This document shows positions 17,585-25,234 of a stretch of DNA of 43,974 nucleotides, one piece after another. The first letter of the stretch is position 1. Each line of letters begins with the position of its first letter. Under the pieces are notes generated by a model. The model searched no databases and was not told where the DNA came from. It was given only the letters and a program-made list of their open reading frames with translations. Position numbers and translations under genes: made by a program. The DNA is from Luteitalea sp. (GTDB taxonomy: Bacteria > Acidobacteriota > Vicinamibacteria > Vicinamibacterales > Vicinamibacteraceae): positions 1 to 43,974 of the forward strand of contig WHTT01000055.1 in assembly GCA_009377605.1 (NCBI GenBank), in the 5' to 3' direction.

Positions 17585-20500
17585 ATGTCTATTCACCGGA
17601 CTATCTCATGGCTCGCTATCAGTTTCTGTTTCTGCTACACCGTCGTTCCCGTGACGGCCCAGGAAACACGCGGCACGATCATGGGACGTGTGGTCGATCA
17701 GTCCAGGGCGGTGATCCCGGGAGCCGCGGTGCACGCCGTGAATGTCAACACCGGCGTGCGTACGTACGCCACCAGCAACGAGACGGGGGACTATATCCTT
17801 CCGTTCCTGATCCCCGGCACCTATACCGTCACGGTGGAGCTCGAGGGATTCAACACGTTTGTGCGTTCCGGCATCAATGTCCGGGTCAACGACCGCATCA
17901 CCATCGACGCCGTGCTGGAAGTGGGAGAAGCCACGGAAACCGTGGAGGTGGTGGCTGACTCCCCCCTCCTGGACACCTCGACGGCGTCCATCGGCCAGGT
18001 GATCGACAGCAAAACGATTCTCGAGCTGCCGCTCAAGGATGGGATGGTGCTGATGATGGCCACCATGTCTCCCGGCGTCCTGAGCTTGGGCACCTCGTCC
18101 GGTTACGTGCGTCCGTTCGACACCAGCAACCCCTCCAATCTTTCGGTGGGCGGCGAGCGCACTCGAAGCAACTACTTCACGGTGGACGGGGCGCCCAACA
18201 TGCAGCGCTCGGACGTCGCCTATTCGCCGCCGCCGGGTGTGGTGGCGGAATTCAAAGTTCAGACGTCCAACTTCGACGCCAGCACCGGTTTTATGTCCGG
18301 CGGGACACTCAACATGAGCCTGAAATCCGGGAGCAACGAGCTCCACGGACAGCTGTACTATTTCGGGCAGAATCCGGCCACGCAAGCCAACCAGTTTTTC
18401 TTCAATCGGGATGGCCTGGAGAAGCCCAATTTCCGGATTCACCGCTGGGGAGGCAGCAGCGGCGGCCCGCTGCGCCTGGGCGGCCTCTACGACGGCCGCG
18501 ACCGGACCTTCTGGATGTACGGGTACGAGGGGATGTGGAGCTTCGATCCTTCTCCGTTTTTTGTGGACGCGGTGCCGACCGAGGCGATGAGAAGGGGCGA
18601 TTTCTCGGAGCTGCTGGCTCTCGGCCCCGAATATCAGATCTACGATCCCTACTCCGCCAGGCGCACGGCGGATGGGCGAATCGTCCGGACGCCGCTCCCC
18701 AACAACATCATTCCCGAGGACCAGATCAATCCGGTCTCCCGAATGATCGCCTCGTTGTCGGAACTGCCCAACCAGGCCGGGACGGCCGATGGGGTGAACA
18801 ACTGGCAGAAGGGCAAGAACGCCCAGGACAGCTACTACAATCATACGCTGCGCCTCGACCACGTCATCTCCGACCGGCAGCGGCTGTCCGGACACGGCTA
18901 TCTCACCTTGATGGATCGTCCCGAGAACGAGCGGCACAACCGCGCCGTGGGTGACCGCTTCCGGCGTTGGAACCGCGGCCTCAGTGTCGATCACGTCTAT
19001 ACCGTATCGCCCAGTTTCATCGTGGACACACGCTACAGCTTCACGCGCTTTATTTCAGGATTTGATCCCTTCCAGATGGATTGGGATCTGGCGGATCTGG
19101 GCTTCGACCCGGACTTCATTCGTCAGGTCGAACAGGTCGATGGTCGCGCCCTGAGATTGCCCAACGTCCAGCTGCCCGGCTACGCCGACCTGAGCATCGA
19201 GGCGCTGAGGCGACAACACAGCAACATCCACGATGTCGCCGTGAACTTCACCACCCTGATTCGGTCGCACATGCTGCGCTACGGGATCGGGTATCGGGTC
19301 TACCAAGAGAACAATTTCAACCTCGGTGACTCGGCGGGCAGCTTCACCTTCGGCACGAACTGGACGCGAGGTCCGTTCGACACGTCCGGCTCCGCGCCGA
19401 TCGGCCAAGACTTTGCCGCCTTCTTGTATGGGCTGCCGACCAGCGGCTTCTTTCCGATCAACGACTCCTACGCCGAACAGACGACTGTCCTGCCCCTGTT
19501 TATCCAGGATGATTGGAAGATCAGCAGCAAGCTGACGCTCAGCCTGGGCCTGCGTTACGAGCGGCACTCGCCCCTGACAGAGCGCTTTGACCGGACCGTG
19601 CGCGGTTTTGATCCTGACGCGCGAAGCCCGATCGAGGAGGTCGTGCGCGCCAACTACGCGGCGTCTCCGCTTCCCGAGCTCCCGCCGGATCAGTTCCAGG
19701 TGAAGGGCGGCTTGACGTTCGCAGGCGTGGACGGTCAGCCGCGCGCCCTGTGGAAGACCAACCACAACGTCATGCCGCGCATCGGGGTGGCCTATTCCCT
19801 CACGCCGAAGACGGTCCTGCGCGCAGGGTATGGAATCTACTACGCGCCGATCGGCACGGTTTACGCACACGTCGACCAGACGGGATTCGACCGCAGCACC
19901 GACTTCGTGGCCTCACGCGACAACGGACTGAGCTTTGTTGCCACGCTGGACAATCCGTTTCCGGACGGCTTTCTCGAACCGCTGCAAGCGGACGGGGGAT
20001 TAGCGACCAACCTGGGCCAGAGTGTGTCGTACTTCTCGGAGAACCTGGCCAACCCCCGATCGCACCGCTGGCAGTTCGCTGTGCAGCAGGAACTGCCCGC
20101 CACGTCCGTCGTGGAGGTGTCGTACGTCGGCAACCGGGGGACCCGGCAGCGAATTGGTCGTGAGCTCAACCCGATACCGAGAGAGTACCTGAGTACGTCC
20201 CCGACGCGCGATCAGGAAGCCATTGACTTCCTGAACGAGAGATTTCCCAACCCGTTCTATCCCTTACTTCCCGGCACTGCGCTCGCGGGCGAGACGATCA
20301 CGCGTACGCAGTTACTCAGGCCTTTCCCCCAATTCACCAGCGTGGAGGCCGACGTCAACGACGGGTATTCCTGGTATCATTCCCTGCAGACGCGCTTCGA
20401 GAAGCGCTTTTCGCAGGGGTTCTCGTCGTCGGTATCGTACACGTGGTCGAAATCGATGGAGGCCAGACAATTCCTGAATGATACCGATTCAGGCCCCTAC

Positions 20501-21055
20501 GAGGTCATCTCCGACCAGGACCGCACTCACCGCCTTGTTTGGAATTGGATCTACGAATTGCCGTTCGGCCGGGAACGTCGCTTCGGCACGAACTGGAGCG
20601 GCGTCGTCAATACCCTGTTCGGCGACTGGCAGCTCCAGGGCATCTTTTCGATGCAGAGCGGGATCCCGCTCGGTTTCGGGAACGCGATCTTCACGGGAGA
20701 CTTGAACGATGTTCCGCTTCCCTCGGACGAGCGCACGGTGGAGCGCTGGTTCAACGTGGATGCGGGCTTCGAGCGCGACTCACGCAGGCAGTTGGGGTCG
20801 AACATCCGAACGTTCCCCCTTCGCTTCAATGGAATTCGCAGCGACATCCAGAATAATTGGGACCTCTCGCTGATCAAGAACGCGCAGCTCACAGAGGGTG
20901 TCCGGCTGCAATTCCGGGTCGAAACGATCAATGCCCTGAACCACCCGCAGATGTGGACGCCGAATACGAATCCAACCAGCAGTGCTTTTGGGCAGGTCTC
21001 GAGAGAGTGGTCGTGGCCCCGGTTGTTTCAGTTTGGCGCCAAAATTCTGTTTTGA
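17585..21055 (+). CDS. Oar-like TonB-dependent receptor with N-terminal carboxypeptidase-regulatory domain
   Basis: 1156 residues; ATG with GGGAGGAG just upstream. Signal peptide about 1-25 (ending VTAQ). Residues 26-115 form a CarboxypepD_reg/CNA-B-like beta sandwich (GTIMGRVVDQSRAVIPGAAVHAVNV, then NETGDYILPFLIPGTYTVTVELEGF). A plug follows (about 120-250: TASIGQVIDSKTILELPL; NYFTVDGAPN), then a large beta barrel with many aromatic strands (SLGLRYERHSPLTERFDRT; RFEKRFSQGFSSSVSYTWSKS) and a C-terminal strand ending FQFGAKILF with final Phe for BAM recognition. Such receptors are very numerous in Acidobacteriota and import large or scarce substrates or proteins. Being between two exported RraA-like genes suggests it imports their substrate. 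A GC-rich hairpin follows the stop. Confidence 0.95.
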   Translation: MSIHRTISWLAISFCFCYTVVPVTAQETRGTIMGRVVDQSRAVIPGAAVHAVNVNTGVRTYATSNETGDYILPFLIPGTYTVTVELEGFNTFVRSGINVRVNDRITIDAVLEVGEATETVEVVADSPLLDTSTASIGQVIDSKTILELPLKDGMVLMMATMSPGVLSLGTSSGYVRPFDTSNPSNLSVGGERTRSNYFTVDGAPNMQRSDVAYSPPPGVVAEFKVQTSNFDASTGFMSGGTLNMSLKSGSNELHGQLYYFGQNPATQANQFFFNRDGLEKPNFRIHRWGGSSGGPLRLGGLYDGRDRTFWMYGYEGMWSFDPSPFFVDAVPTEAMRRGDFSELLALGPEYQIYDPYSARRTADGRIVRTPLPNNIIPEDQINPVSRMIASLSELPNQAGTADGVNNWQKGKNAQDSYYNHTLRLDHVISDRQRLSGHGYLTLMDRPENERHNRAVGDRFRRWNRGLSVDHVYTVSPSFIVDTRYSFTRFISGFDPFQMDWDLADLGFDPDFIRQVEQVDGRALRLPNVQLPGYADLSIEALRRQHSNIHDVAVNFTTLIRSHMLRYGIGYRVYQENNFNLGDSAGSFTFGTNWTRGPFDTSGSAPIGQDFAAFLYGLPTSGFFPINDSYAEQTTVLPLFIQDDWKISSKLTLSLGLRYERHSPLTERFDRTVRGFDPDARSPIEEVVRANYAASPLPELPPDQFQVKGGLTFAGVDGQPRALWKTNHNVMPRIGVAYSLTPKTVLRAGYGIYYAPIGTVYAHVDQTGFDRSTDFVASRDNGLSFVATLDNPFPDGFLEPLQADGGLATNLGQSVSYFSENLANPRSHRWQFAVQQELPATSVVEVSYVGNRGTRQRIGRELNPIPREYLSTSPTRDQEAIDFLNERFPNPFYPLLPGTALAGETITRTQLLRPFPQFTSVEADVNDGYSWYHSLQTRFEKRFSQGFSSSVSYTWSKSMEARQFLNDTDSGPYEVISDQDRTHRLVWNWIYELPFGRERRFGTNWSGVVNTLFGDWQLQGIFSMQSGIPLGFGNAIFTGDLNDVPLPSDERTVERWFNVDAGFERDSRRQLGSNIRTFPLRFNGIRSDIQNNWDLSLIKNAQLTEGVRLQFRVETINALNHPQMWTPNTNPTSSAFGQVSREWSWPRLFQFGAKILF

Positions 21056-21064
21056 TCGGGGTGT

Positions 21065-21088
21065 CCGGGGGTGTCTCTAGGTCCCCGG
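21065..21088 (+). terminator. Hairpin after the TonB receptor gene
   Basis: CCGGGG (21065-21070) pairs with CCCCGG (21083-21088) across a 12-base loop; no T-run follows. It lies ten bases after the receptor stop and may act as a partial terminator or as an mRNA end-stabiliser that sets receptor level apart from the genes downstream. Confidence 0.33.
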
Positions 21089-21156
21089 GAACTTTGACAA
21101 GCAACTGCGCGGTCGTGGTCCTAGTGTAGAAACTCCGCGTCCTATGGAGGGCACTG

Positions 21157-22041
21157 ATGCTGATGTCGGCACGAAACAAAATCGCTCTGCTGCTGTTGAT
21201 GGGGACCGGGTTGGCGTCTGCGCCGTGGTCGGTTGGGCCCAGACACGTCTTTGTCGTGGAGGCGTCGCAACAACCGGCCGAAACAAGCGTTCCTGACAAA
21301 GTCCGGCTGTTCATCCCCTATACGGACTACTCGCAGGAGGACAACGAGCGAGCTCTCGCGATGTACAAGTATCTTCGAGTGGCGGACGTCTCCGATGGCA
21401 TGGATGTGGTAGGGCTGCAGGACATCGGCCTCGTCGATCCTGAGGTCCACGCTCTCTGGAAGGATACCGAGCAGTTTACGCACCGCGTGGCGGGTATTGC
21501 GGTGACCGCCCGCTACGTGCCGACCAACAAGCGCGAGCCGCAGATGGATCGCGACGCGATCGGCCGCTGGTACAGCACCTTGACCTCGGAAGCGTTCACG
21601 GACGTGCTTGCGCCGGGCACGATGCTCGTCATCGATGCCATGGAGGATGGTGAGTCGCGCAGCATCGGCTCTTCGAATATTCTGGGCTGGCGGAAGCGGG
21701 GCATGGTCGGCCTGATCACGAGCGGCGGATTGGCCGACACCGACGAGATTACCTACCACAAGGTCCCGGTCTACTTCCGACGGCTCGCACGCGGCATTCG
21801 CCCCGCTCGTAACGAGCTCGAGTCCGTGAATCGGCCGGTGACGATTGGCGGCGTGCTCGTTCGGCCGGGCGACGTGGTCATGGCCGACGGCGACGGCGTG
21901 GTCGTGGTCCCGCGCGAGCGAGCCGAGGAGGTGGCGAAGGAGGCGCTGATGTTCCTCGACAACATCTCGCGTGAGCGTTACATCAAGGAGACAGGGAACA
22001 ATCCGTGGGCAGAGCGCCGGCAGCCGAGTAACGAGCCCTGA
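21157..22041 (+). CDS. Exported RraA-like protein 2, without the conserved Arg
   Basis: 294 residues; GGAGGGCACTG precedes the ATG. Signal-like N-terminus (RNKIALLLLMGTGLASA). The mature part aligns with RraA-like protein 1 from the shared YSQE-[ED]-NE onward, through VADVSDGMDVVGL, APGTMLVIDAM, GSSNILGWRKRGMVGLITSGG, and VLVRPGDVVMADGDGVVVVP. At the position of the conserved Arg-Asp pair it has Ala 193-Asp 194 (GGLADTDEI). In characterised aldolases of this fold the Arg holds the substrate carboxylate, so this paralogue may bind another ligand or have lost catalysis. It is probably periplasmic. It is the second of three RraA-like genes in 6 kb and clearly related to the first by duplication, though diverged. 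Confidence 0.87.
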   Translation: MLMSARNKIALLLLMGTGLASAPWSVGPRHVFVVEASQQPAETSVPDKVRLFIPYTDYSQEDNERALAMYKYLRVADVSDGMDVVGLQDIGLVDPEVHALWKDTEQFTHRVAGIAVTARYVPTNKREPQMDRDAIGRWYSTLTSEAFTDVLAPGTMLVIDAMEDGESRSIGSSNILGWRKRGMVGLITSGGLADTDEITYHKVPVYFRRLARGIRPARNELESVNRPVTIGGVLVRPGDVVMADGDGVVVVPRERAEEVAKEALMFLDNISRERYIKETGNNPWAERRQPSNEP

Positions 22042-22074
22042 TCCGAATGGTCGAATTGGTGATACTTATTCACC

Positions 22075-22731
22075 ATGGCGAACTCCCGTATCAAACCCAG
22101 CATTGTCGAGGCCGAGGATCCGGCCGAACGGCTGTTCGAGTTCGATCCCGCGACGCTCTATGAGGCGGCCGGAAAGAGGGGGATGGTCGATCCGGCGATC
22201 CGCCCCGCCTGGCACGGGGCGAAGGTGCGCGGCCGGGCGACGACCGTCGAATGTCCGCCGTGCGACAACCTGATGCTCCACATTGCGGTGGCGAGCGCGC
22301 AGCCGGGGATGGTCATTGTCGCAACGGTGGGCGCGTATCTGCTGGCAGGAGCCTGGGGCGAGGTACTGACCGCGGCAGCGCAGGCACGCGGCGTTGCCGG
22401 CCTGGTCATCGACGGCGCCGTGCGAGACGTCGACGCGATCGAGGCGCTGAGGTTTCCAGTGTTCAGCCGCGGTCTCGCGATAGGGGCGTGCACCAAGGAG
22501 CGACCGGGAAAGCTCGATGTGCCTATCCAGCTCGGAGGTGCGCTCGTTCGCCCAGGGGACATCGTCTTGGGGGACGCGGACGGTCTGGTGATCGTCGACC
22601 AGGACAAGGTCGAAGAGGTCTACGAAGCGGCGTCCGAGCGGCGGGCGCGAGAAACGGAGATCATCCGCCAGCTTCAACAGGGCCGGACCACTGTGGAGCT
22701 CTTGGGGCTGATGGATCCCCGCAAGCCGTAG
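22075..22731 (+). CDS. Cytoplasmic RraA-like aldolase/decarboxylase
   Basis: 218 residues, no signal peptide, so cytoplasmic. Family features: TLYEAAGKRGMVDPAIRP, AQPGMVIVATVGAYLLAGAWGE (the Gly-x-x-x-Gly-Glu metal-site region), VAGLVIDGAVRDVDAI (Arg 117-Asp 118 intact) and ALVRPGDIVLGDADGLVIV. This matches the 4-hydroxy-4-methyl-2-oxoglutarate / 4-carboxy-4-hydroxy-2-oxoadipate aldolase and oxaloacetate decarboxylase group better than the RNase E regulators. It would release pyruvate from a hydroxy-oxo acid. It starts 33 bases after the exported paralogue; its stop codon is already inside the first hairpin repeat that follows. Confidence 0.88.
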   Translation: MANSRIKPSIVEAEDPAERLFEFDPATLYEAAGKRGMVDPAIRPAWHGAKVRGRATTVECPPCDNLMLHIAVASAQPGMVIVATVGAYLLAGAWGEVLTAAAQARGVAGLVIDGAVRDVDAIEALRFPVFSRGLAIGACTKERPGKLDVPIQLGGALVRPGDIVLGDADGLVIVDQDKVEEVYEAASERRARETEIIRQLQQGRTTVELLGLMDPRKP

Positions 22732-22893
22732 CGCAGGCCTTTAGAGCCTGCGAAGAATTGCTCGTAGCGCAGGGCTTTAGCCCTGCCTGCTGCGGCGTTG
22801 GCAGGCCTGAAGGCCTACGCTACGGCGATTGTTTCTCACGCTCTTTAGGCCTGCCAACCCCGCGATGGGCAGGCCTAGAGGCCTGCGCTACGG
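22728..22893. repeat. Cluster of four dispersed hairpin repeats plus one half copy
   Basis: Copies in both orientations: 22728-22752 (GTAGCGCAGGCCTTTAGAGC, then CTGC), 22763-22786 (perfect GCAGGGCT-TT-AGCCCTGC stem), 22801-22825 (GCAGGCCTGAAGGCCT, then ACGCTACGG), a half copy at 22843-22855, and 22869-22893 (GCAGGCCT-AG-AGGCCTGC stem plus GCTACGG). They fill the gap between the RraA-like and Ldh_2-like genes. Confidence 0.8.
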
Positions 22894-22922
22894 CCGAACC
22901 CACAACTGACACGAGAGAGCGC

Positions 22923-24008
22923 GTGGAGTCACGACGCTACAGGCACGAGGAGCTGTTCGACTACACCTGCCGCGTGCTGGGACGTCTGGACGTTCCGTCA
23001 GAGGATGCCCGCGAAGTGGCCGCCTGCTTGATCAAGGCAGAGCTGCGCGGCGTGGACTCGCACGGGCTGGTGCGGCTTCCCGTCTATGCACGGCGCGTTC
23101 GCGCTGGTGCGGTGAAGGCGAGGCCGGAGATTCGACTGTTCCCGTCCACAGCCGCGGCGGCGCTGCTCGATGGCGACAACGGCCTGGGTCCGGTGGTGGG
23201 TGCTCGCGCCATGGATGCCGCGTTGGACCTCGCCCGCACGCACGGCACTGGCCTGGTCGGCGTCCGACGGAGCAATCACTTTGGATCTGCCGCCTACTAT
23301 GTCGAGAAGGCGGTCGAGCAAGGTTGTATCGGCGTTGCAATCTCGAACGCACCTCCGAATATGGCGCCATTCGGCGGAAGGCAGCGCTTCCTGGGAACCA
23401 ATCCGGTGGCGATTGGCGTGCCTGCCGGCGAGGAAGGTCCCTTGATCTTCGACGCGTCGACGAGTGTGGTCGCACGCGGAAAGATCATCGTAGCCGCGCA
23501 GACGAAAGAGCCAATTCCCGAGGGGTGGGCAATCGACCCAGACGGCTATCCGACCACCGACCCGGAGCAGGCGCTGGCCGGCGCCGTGCTTCCCTTCGGC
23601 GGACCGAAGGGATCGGCGCTCTCGTTCATCATCGACATTCTGTGCGGCGTCTTGACTGGAGCCGCGTTCGCCGTGCATCTGAACACGCTCGAGAACCTCA
23701 CGGCCGTCCAGAACGTCGGTCACGTCCTGGGCGCCGTGAGAACCGACCTGTTCATGTCCGAGGCGGACTTCAGGACGCGCATGGATGCAATCCTGAAGAT
23801 GCTCAAGGCGTCGCCGCCGGCACCGGCAATGGAACGGGTCCTCCTGCCGGGCGAGATCGAGCTCGCCCACGAATCGAGGAACCGAGCGGAAGGCATCGCT
23901 GTGGCAGCGGCAATCATGGAACAACTGACACGCCTGGGCGCGGAGCTCGATGTCCCTCTTCCGTCTCCGCTCGAGGTCTCTTCAGTTTCTCGGCTTGATT
24001 CAGCATGA
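22923..24008 (+). CDS. Malate/L-lactate dehydrogenase (Ldh_2) family oxidoreductase
   Basis: 361 residues from the GTG at 22923, preceded by GAGAGA. The Ldh_2 fold is NAD(P)-dependent and unrelated to the common Rossmann lactate dehydrogenases. Seen: ELRGVDSHGLVRLPVY (His 47), VRRSNHFGSAAYYVEKA (His 119), NAPPNMAPFGG, LGTNPVAIGVPAGEEGPLIFD, GWAIDPDGYPTTDP, and PFGGPKGSALSFIIDILCGVLTGAAF. Members reduce or oxidise 2-oxo/2-hydroxy acids (malate, sulfolactate, ureidoglycolate, 2,3-diketogulonate, piperideine-2-carboxylate). The member type is undecided. It overlaps the next gene by 4 bases (ATGA). Confidence 0.92.
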   Translation: MESRRYRHEELFDYTCRVLGRLDVPSEDAREVAACLIKAELRGVDSHGLVRLPVYARRVRAGAVKARPEIRLFPSTAAAALLDGDNGLGPVVGARAMDAALDLARTHGTGLVGVRRSNHFGSAAYYVEKAVEQGCIGVAISNAPPNMAPFGGRQRFLGTNPVAIGVPAGEEGPLIFDASTSVVARGKIIVAAQTKEPIPEGWAIDPDGYPTTDPEQALAGAVLPFGGPKGSALSFIIDILCGVLTGAAFAVHLNTLENLTAVQNVGHVLGAVRTDLFMSEADFRTRMDAILKMLKASPPAPAMERVLLPGEIELAHESRNRAEGIAVAAAIMEQLTRLGAELDVPLPSPLEVSSVSRLDSA

Positions 24009-25177
24009 GATTCGACGCTGGTCAACAATTCAACTTCCTACCCATTCCGACGGATATTCACTTCGGATACGGGTCGTCGCGTACGTTGCCAGACCACGTA
24101 CGTTCCCGGAAAGCCCGTCGAGTCTTCGTGGTGACAGACCCGGGCGTCCGCGCCGCCGGAATCCTCGACGCCGTGACGAGCACGCTCGAGCGTGCCGGCA
24201 TCGACCTCACAATCTACGACCGCGTCACGCCGGACTCTGGCTCGAGTCTCATCCGTGAGGCGGTCGACGAGCTGAAGACCAGCGGCGCCGACCTGGTGGT
24301 GGGCGTGGGAGGTGGGAGCTCGCTGGACACGGCCAAGGCGGTAGCGGCGCTTGCAACGAATCCGGGCTCTCCTCTCGACTACGTCGGCCTCCACAAAGTT
24401 CAGAACCAGTCGCTTCCCACGATTGCCATCCCGACGACCGCGGGCACCGGCAGCGAGGTGAGCTTGTGGTCGGTGTTCACTGACGATGACCGGAGGCTCA
24501 AGGTGGCGATCGGCGGGGTTCTGCTCTATCCGACCATGGCGCTCTGCGACCCGGAGCTGACGATGGGCTTGCCCCCGGCCTTGACCGCGTCGACCGGGAT
24601 GGACGGGCTGGCGCACGCCGTCGAGTGCTACACCAACACGGCCTGTCAGCCGATCTCGGCAGCGCTGGCGCTCGGAGCGATCGAGCTCATTGGAGGTCAT
24701 CTGCGGCGCGCCGTGGTCGATGGCCAGGATCGTCACGCGCGGTACGCCATGCTGCTGGCGAGCACGATGGCCGGTATGGCGATGAATCCAACGCGGCTCG
24801 GACTGGCGCACGCGCTGGCGATGCCGCTCGGAAGTTGGGATCTCAGGATTCCGCACAGCGTGGCGATTGCCGTGACGCTGCCGGTGGTGATGCGGTTCAA
24901 CTGCTCCGCCGCGCCCGAGCGGTTCATCGCGGTGGCCCGAGCCCTTGGCGAGCGTGTGGACGACTGTCCGCCGGCGGAAGGCGCCGTCCGCGCCGCAGCG
25001 GCCGTCGAACGTCTGGCAAGGGCAATTCGGATTCCGGAGACACTCTCGGAGCATGGCCTGCGCGCCGAGCACGTGGATGACGTCGTGGAAGAGGCAATGA
25101 AGAGCGGCAACGTGGCGGTGAACCCGCGGCCGACGAGCAAGGAAGAATTGACGGAGATCCTGCGCCGCGTCTTGTAG
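24005..25177 (+). CDS. Iron-containing (group III) alcohol dehydrogenase
   Basis: 390 residues. NAD-binding GGGSSLD at 102-108; metal ligands Asp 200, His 204, His 269 and His 284 in MDGLAHAVE, LGLAHAL and RIPHSV, all present, so a functional Fe (or Zn) site is expected. Also IPTTAGTGSE. Relatives include lactaldehyde, 1,3-propanediol, hydroxybutyrate and maleylacetate reductases; the last acts on an aromatic ring-cleavage product, but the substrate here cannot be chosen. Its ATG overlaps the upstream stop, so it is translated with the Ldh_2 gene. Together with the next gene it could convert an alcohol via the aldehyde to an acid. Confidence 0.93.
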   Translation: MRFDAGQQFNFLPIPTDIHFGYGSSRTLPDHVRSRKARRVFVVTDPGVRAAGILDAVTSTLERAGIDLTIYDRVTPDSGSSLIREAVDELKTSGADLVVGVGGGSSLDTAKAVAALATNPGSPLDYVGLHKVQNQSLPTIAIPTTAGTGSEVSLWSVFTDDDRRLKVAIGGVLLYPTMALCDPELTMGLPPALTASTGMDGLAHAVECYTNTACQPISAALALGAIELIGGHLRRAVVDGQDRHARYAMLLASTMAGMAMNPTRLGLAHALAMPLGSWDLRIPHSVAIAVTLPVVMRFNCSAAPERFIAVARALGERVDDCPPAEGAVRAAAAVERLARAIRIPETLSEHGLRAEHVDDVVEEAMKSGNVAVNPRPTSKEELTEILRRVL

Positions 25178-25190
25178 GCGCTCAACGCCA

Positions 25191-25202
25191 GACCTAAAGG
25201 TC
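25191..25202. repeat. Degenerate hairpin repeat copy
   Basis: GACCT-AA-AGGTC, the core design of the dispersed family with a changed stem, sits between the Fe-alcohol dehydrogenase and aldehyde dehydrogenase genes. The GCTACGG tail is not recognisable. Confidence 0.5.
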
Positions 25203-25234
25203 GGGCGCGCGCGAGTGACGACGCGCCCGGCAAC

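Noticed and set aside
17606-18994. 462-residue antisense frame in the TonB receptor gene
   Set aside because: The + strand frame has clear domain structure; the antisense one is Gly/Val/His-rich shadow.
22728-22893. CRISPR array
   Set aside because: Repeats differ in stem, orientation and spacing, and no cas genes are near.
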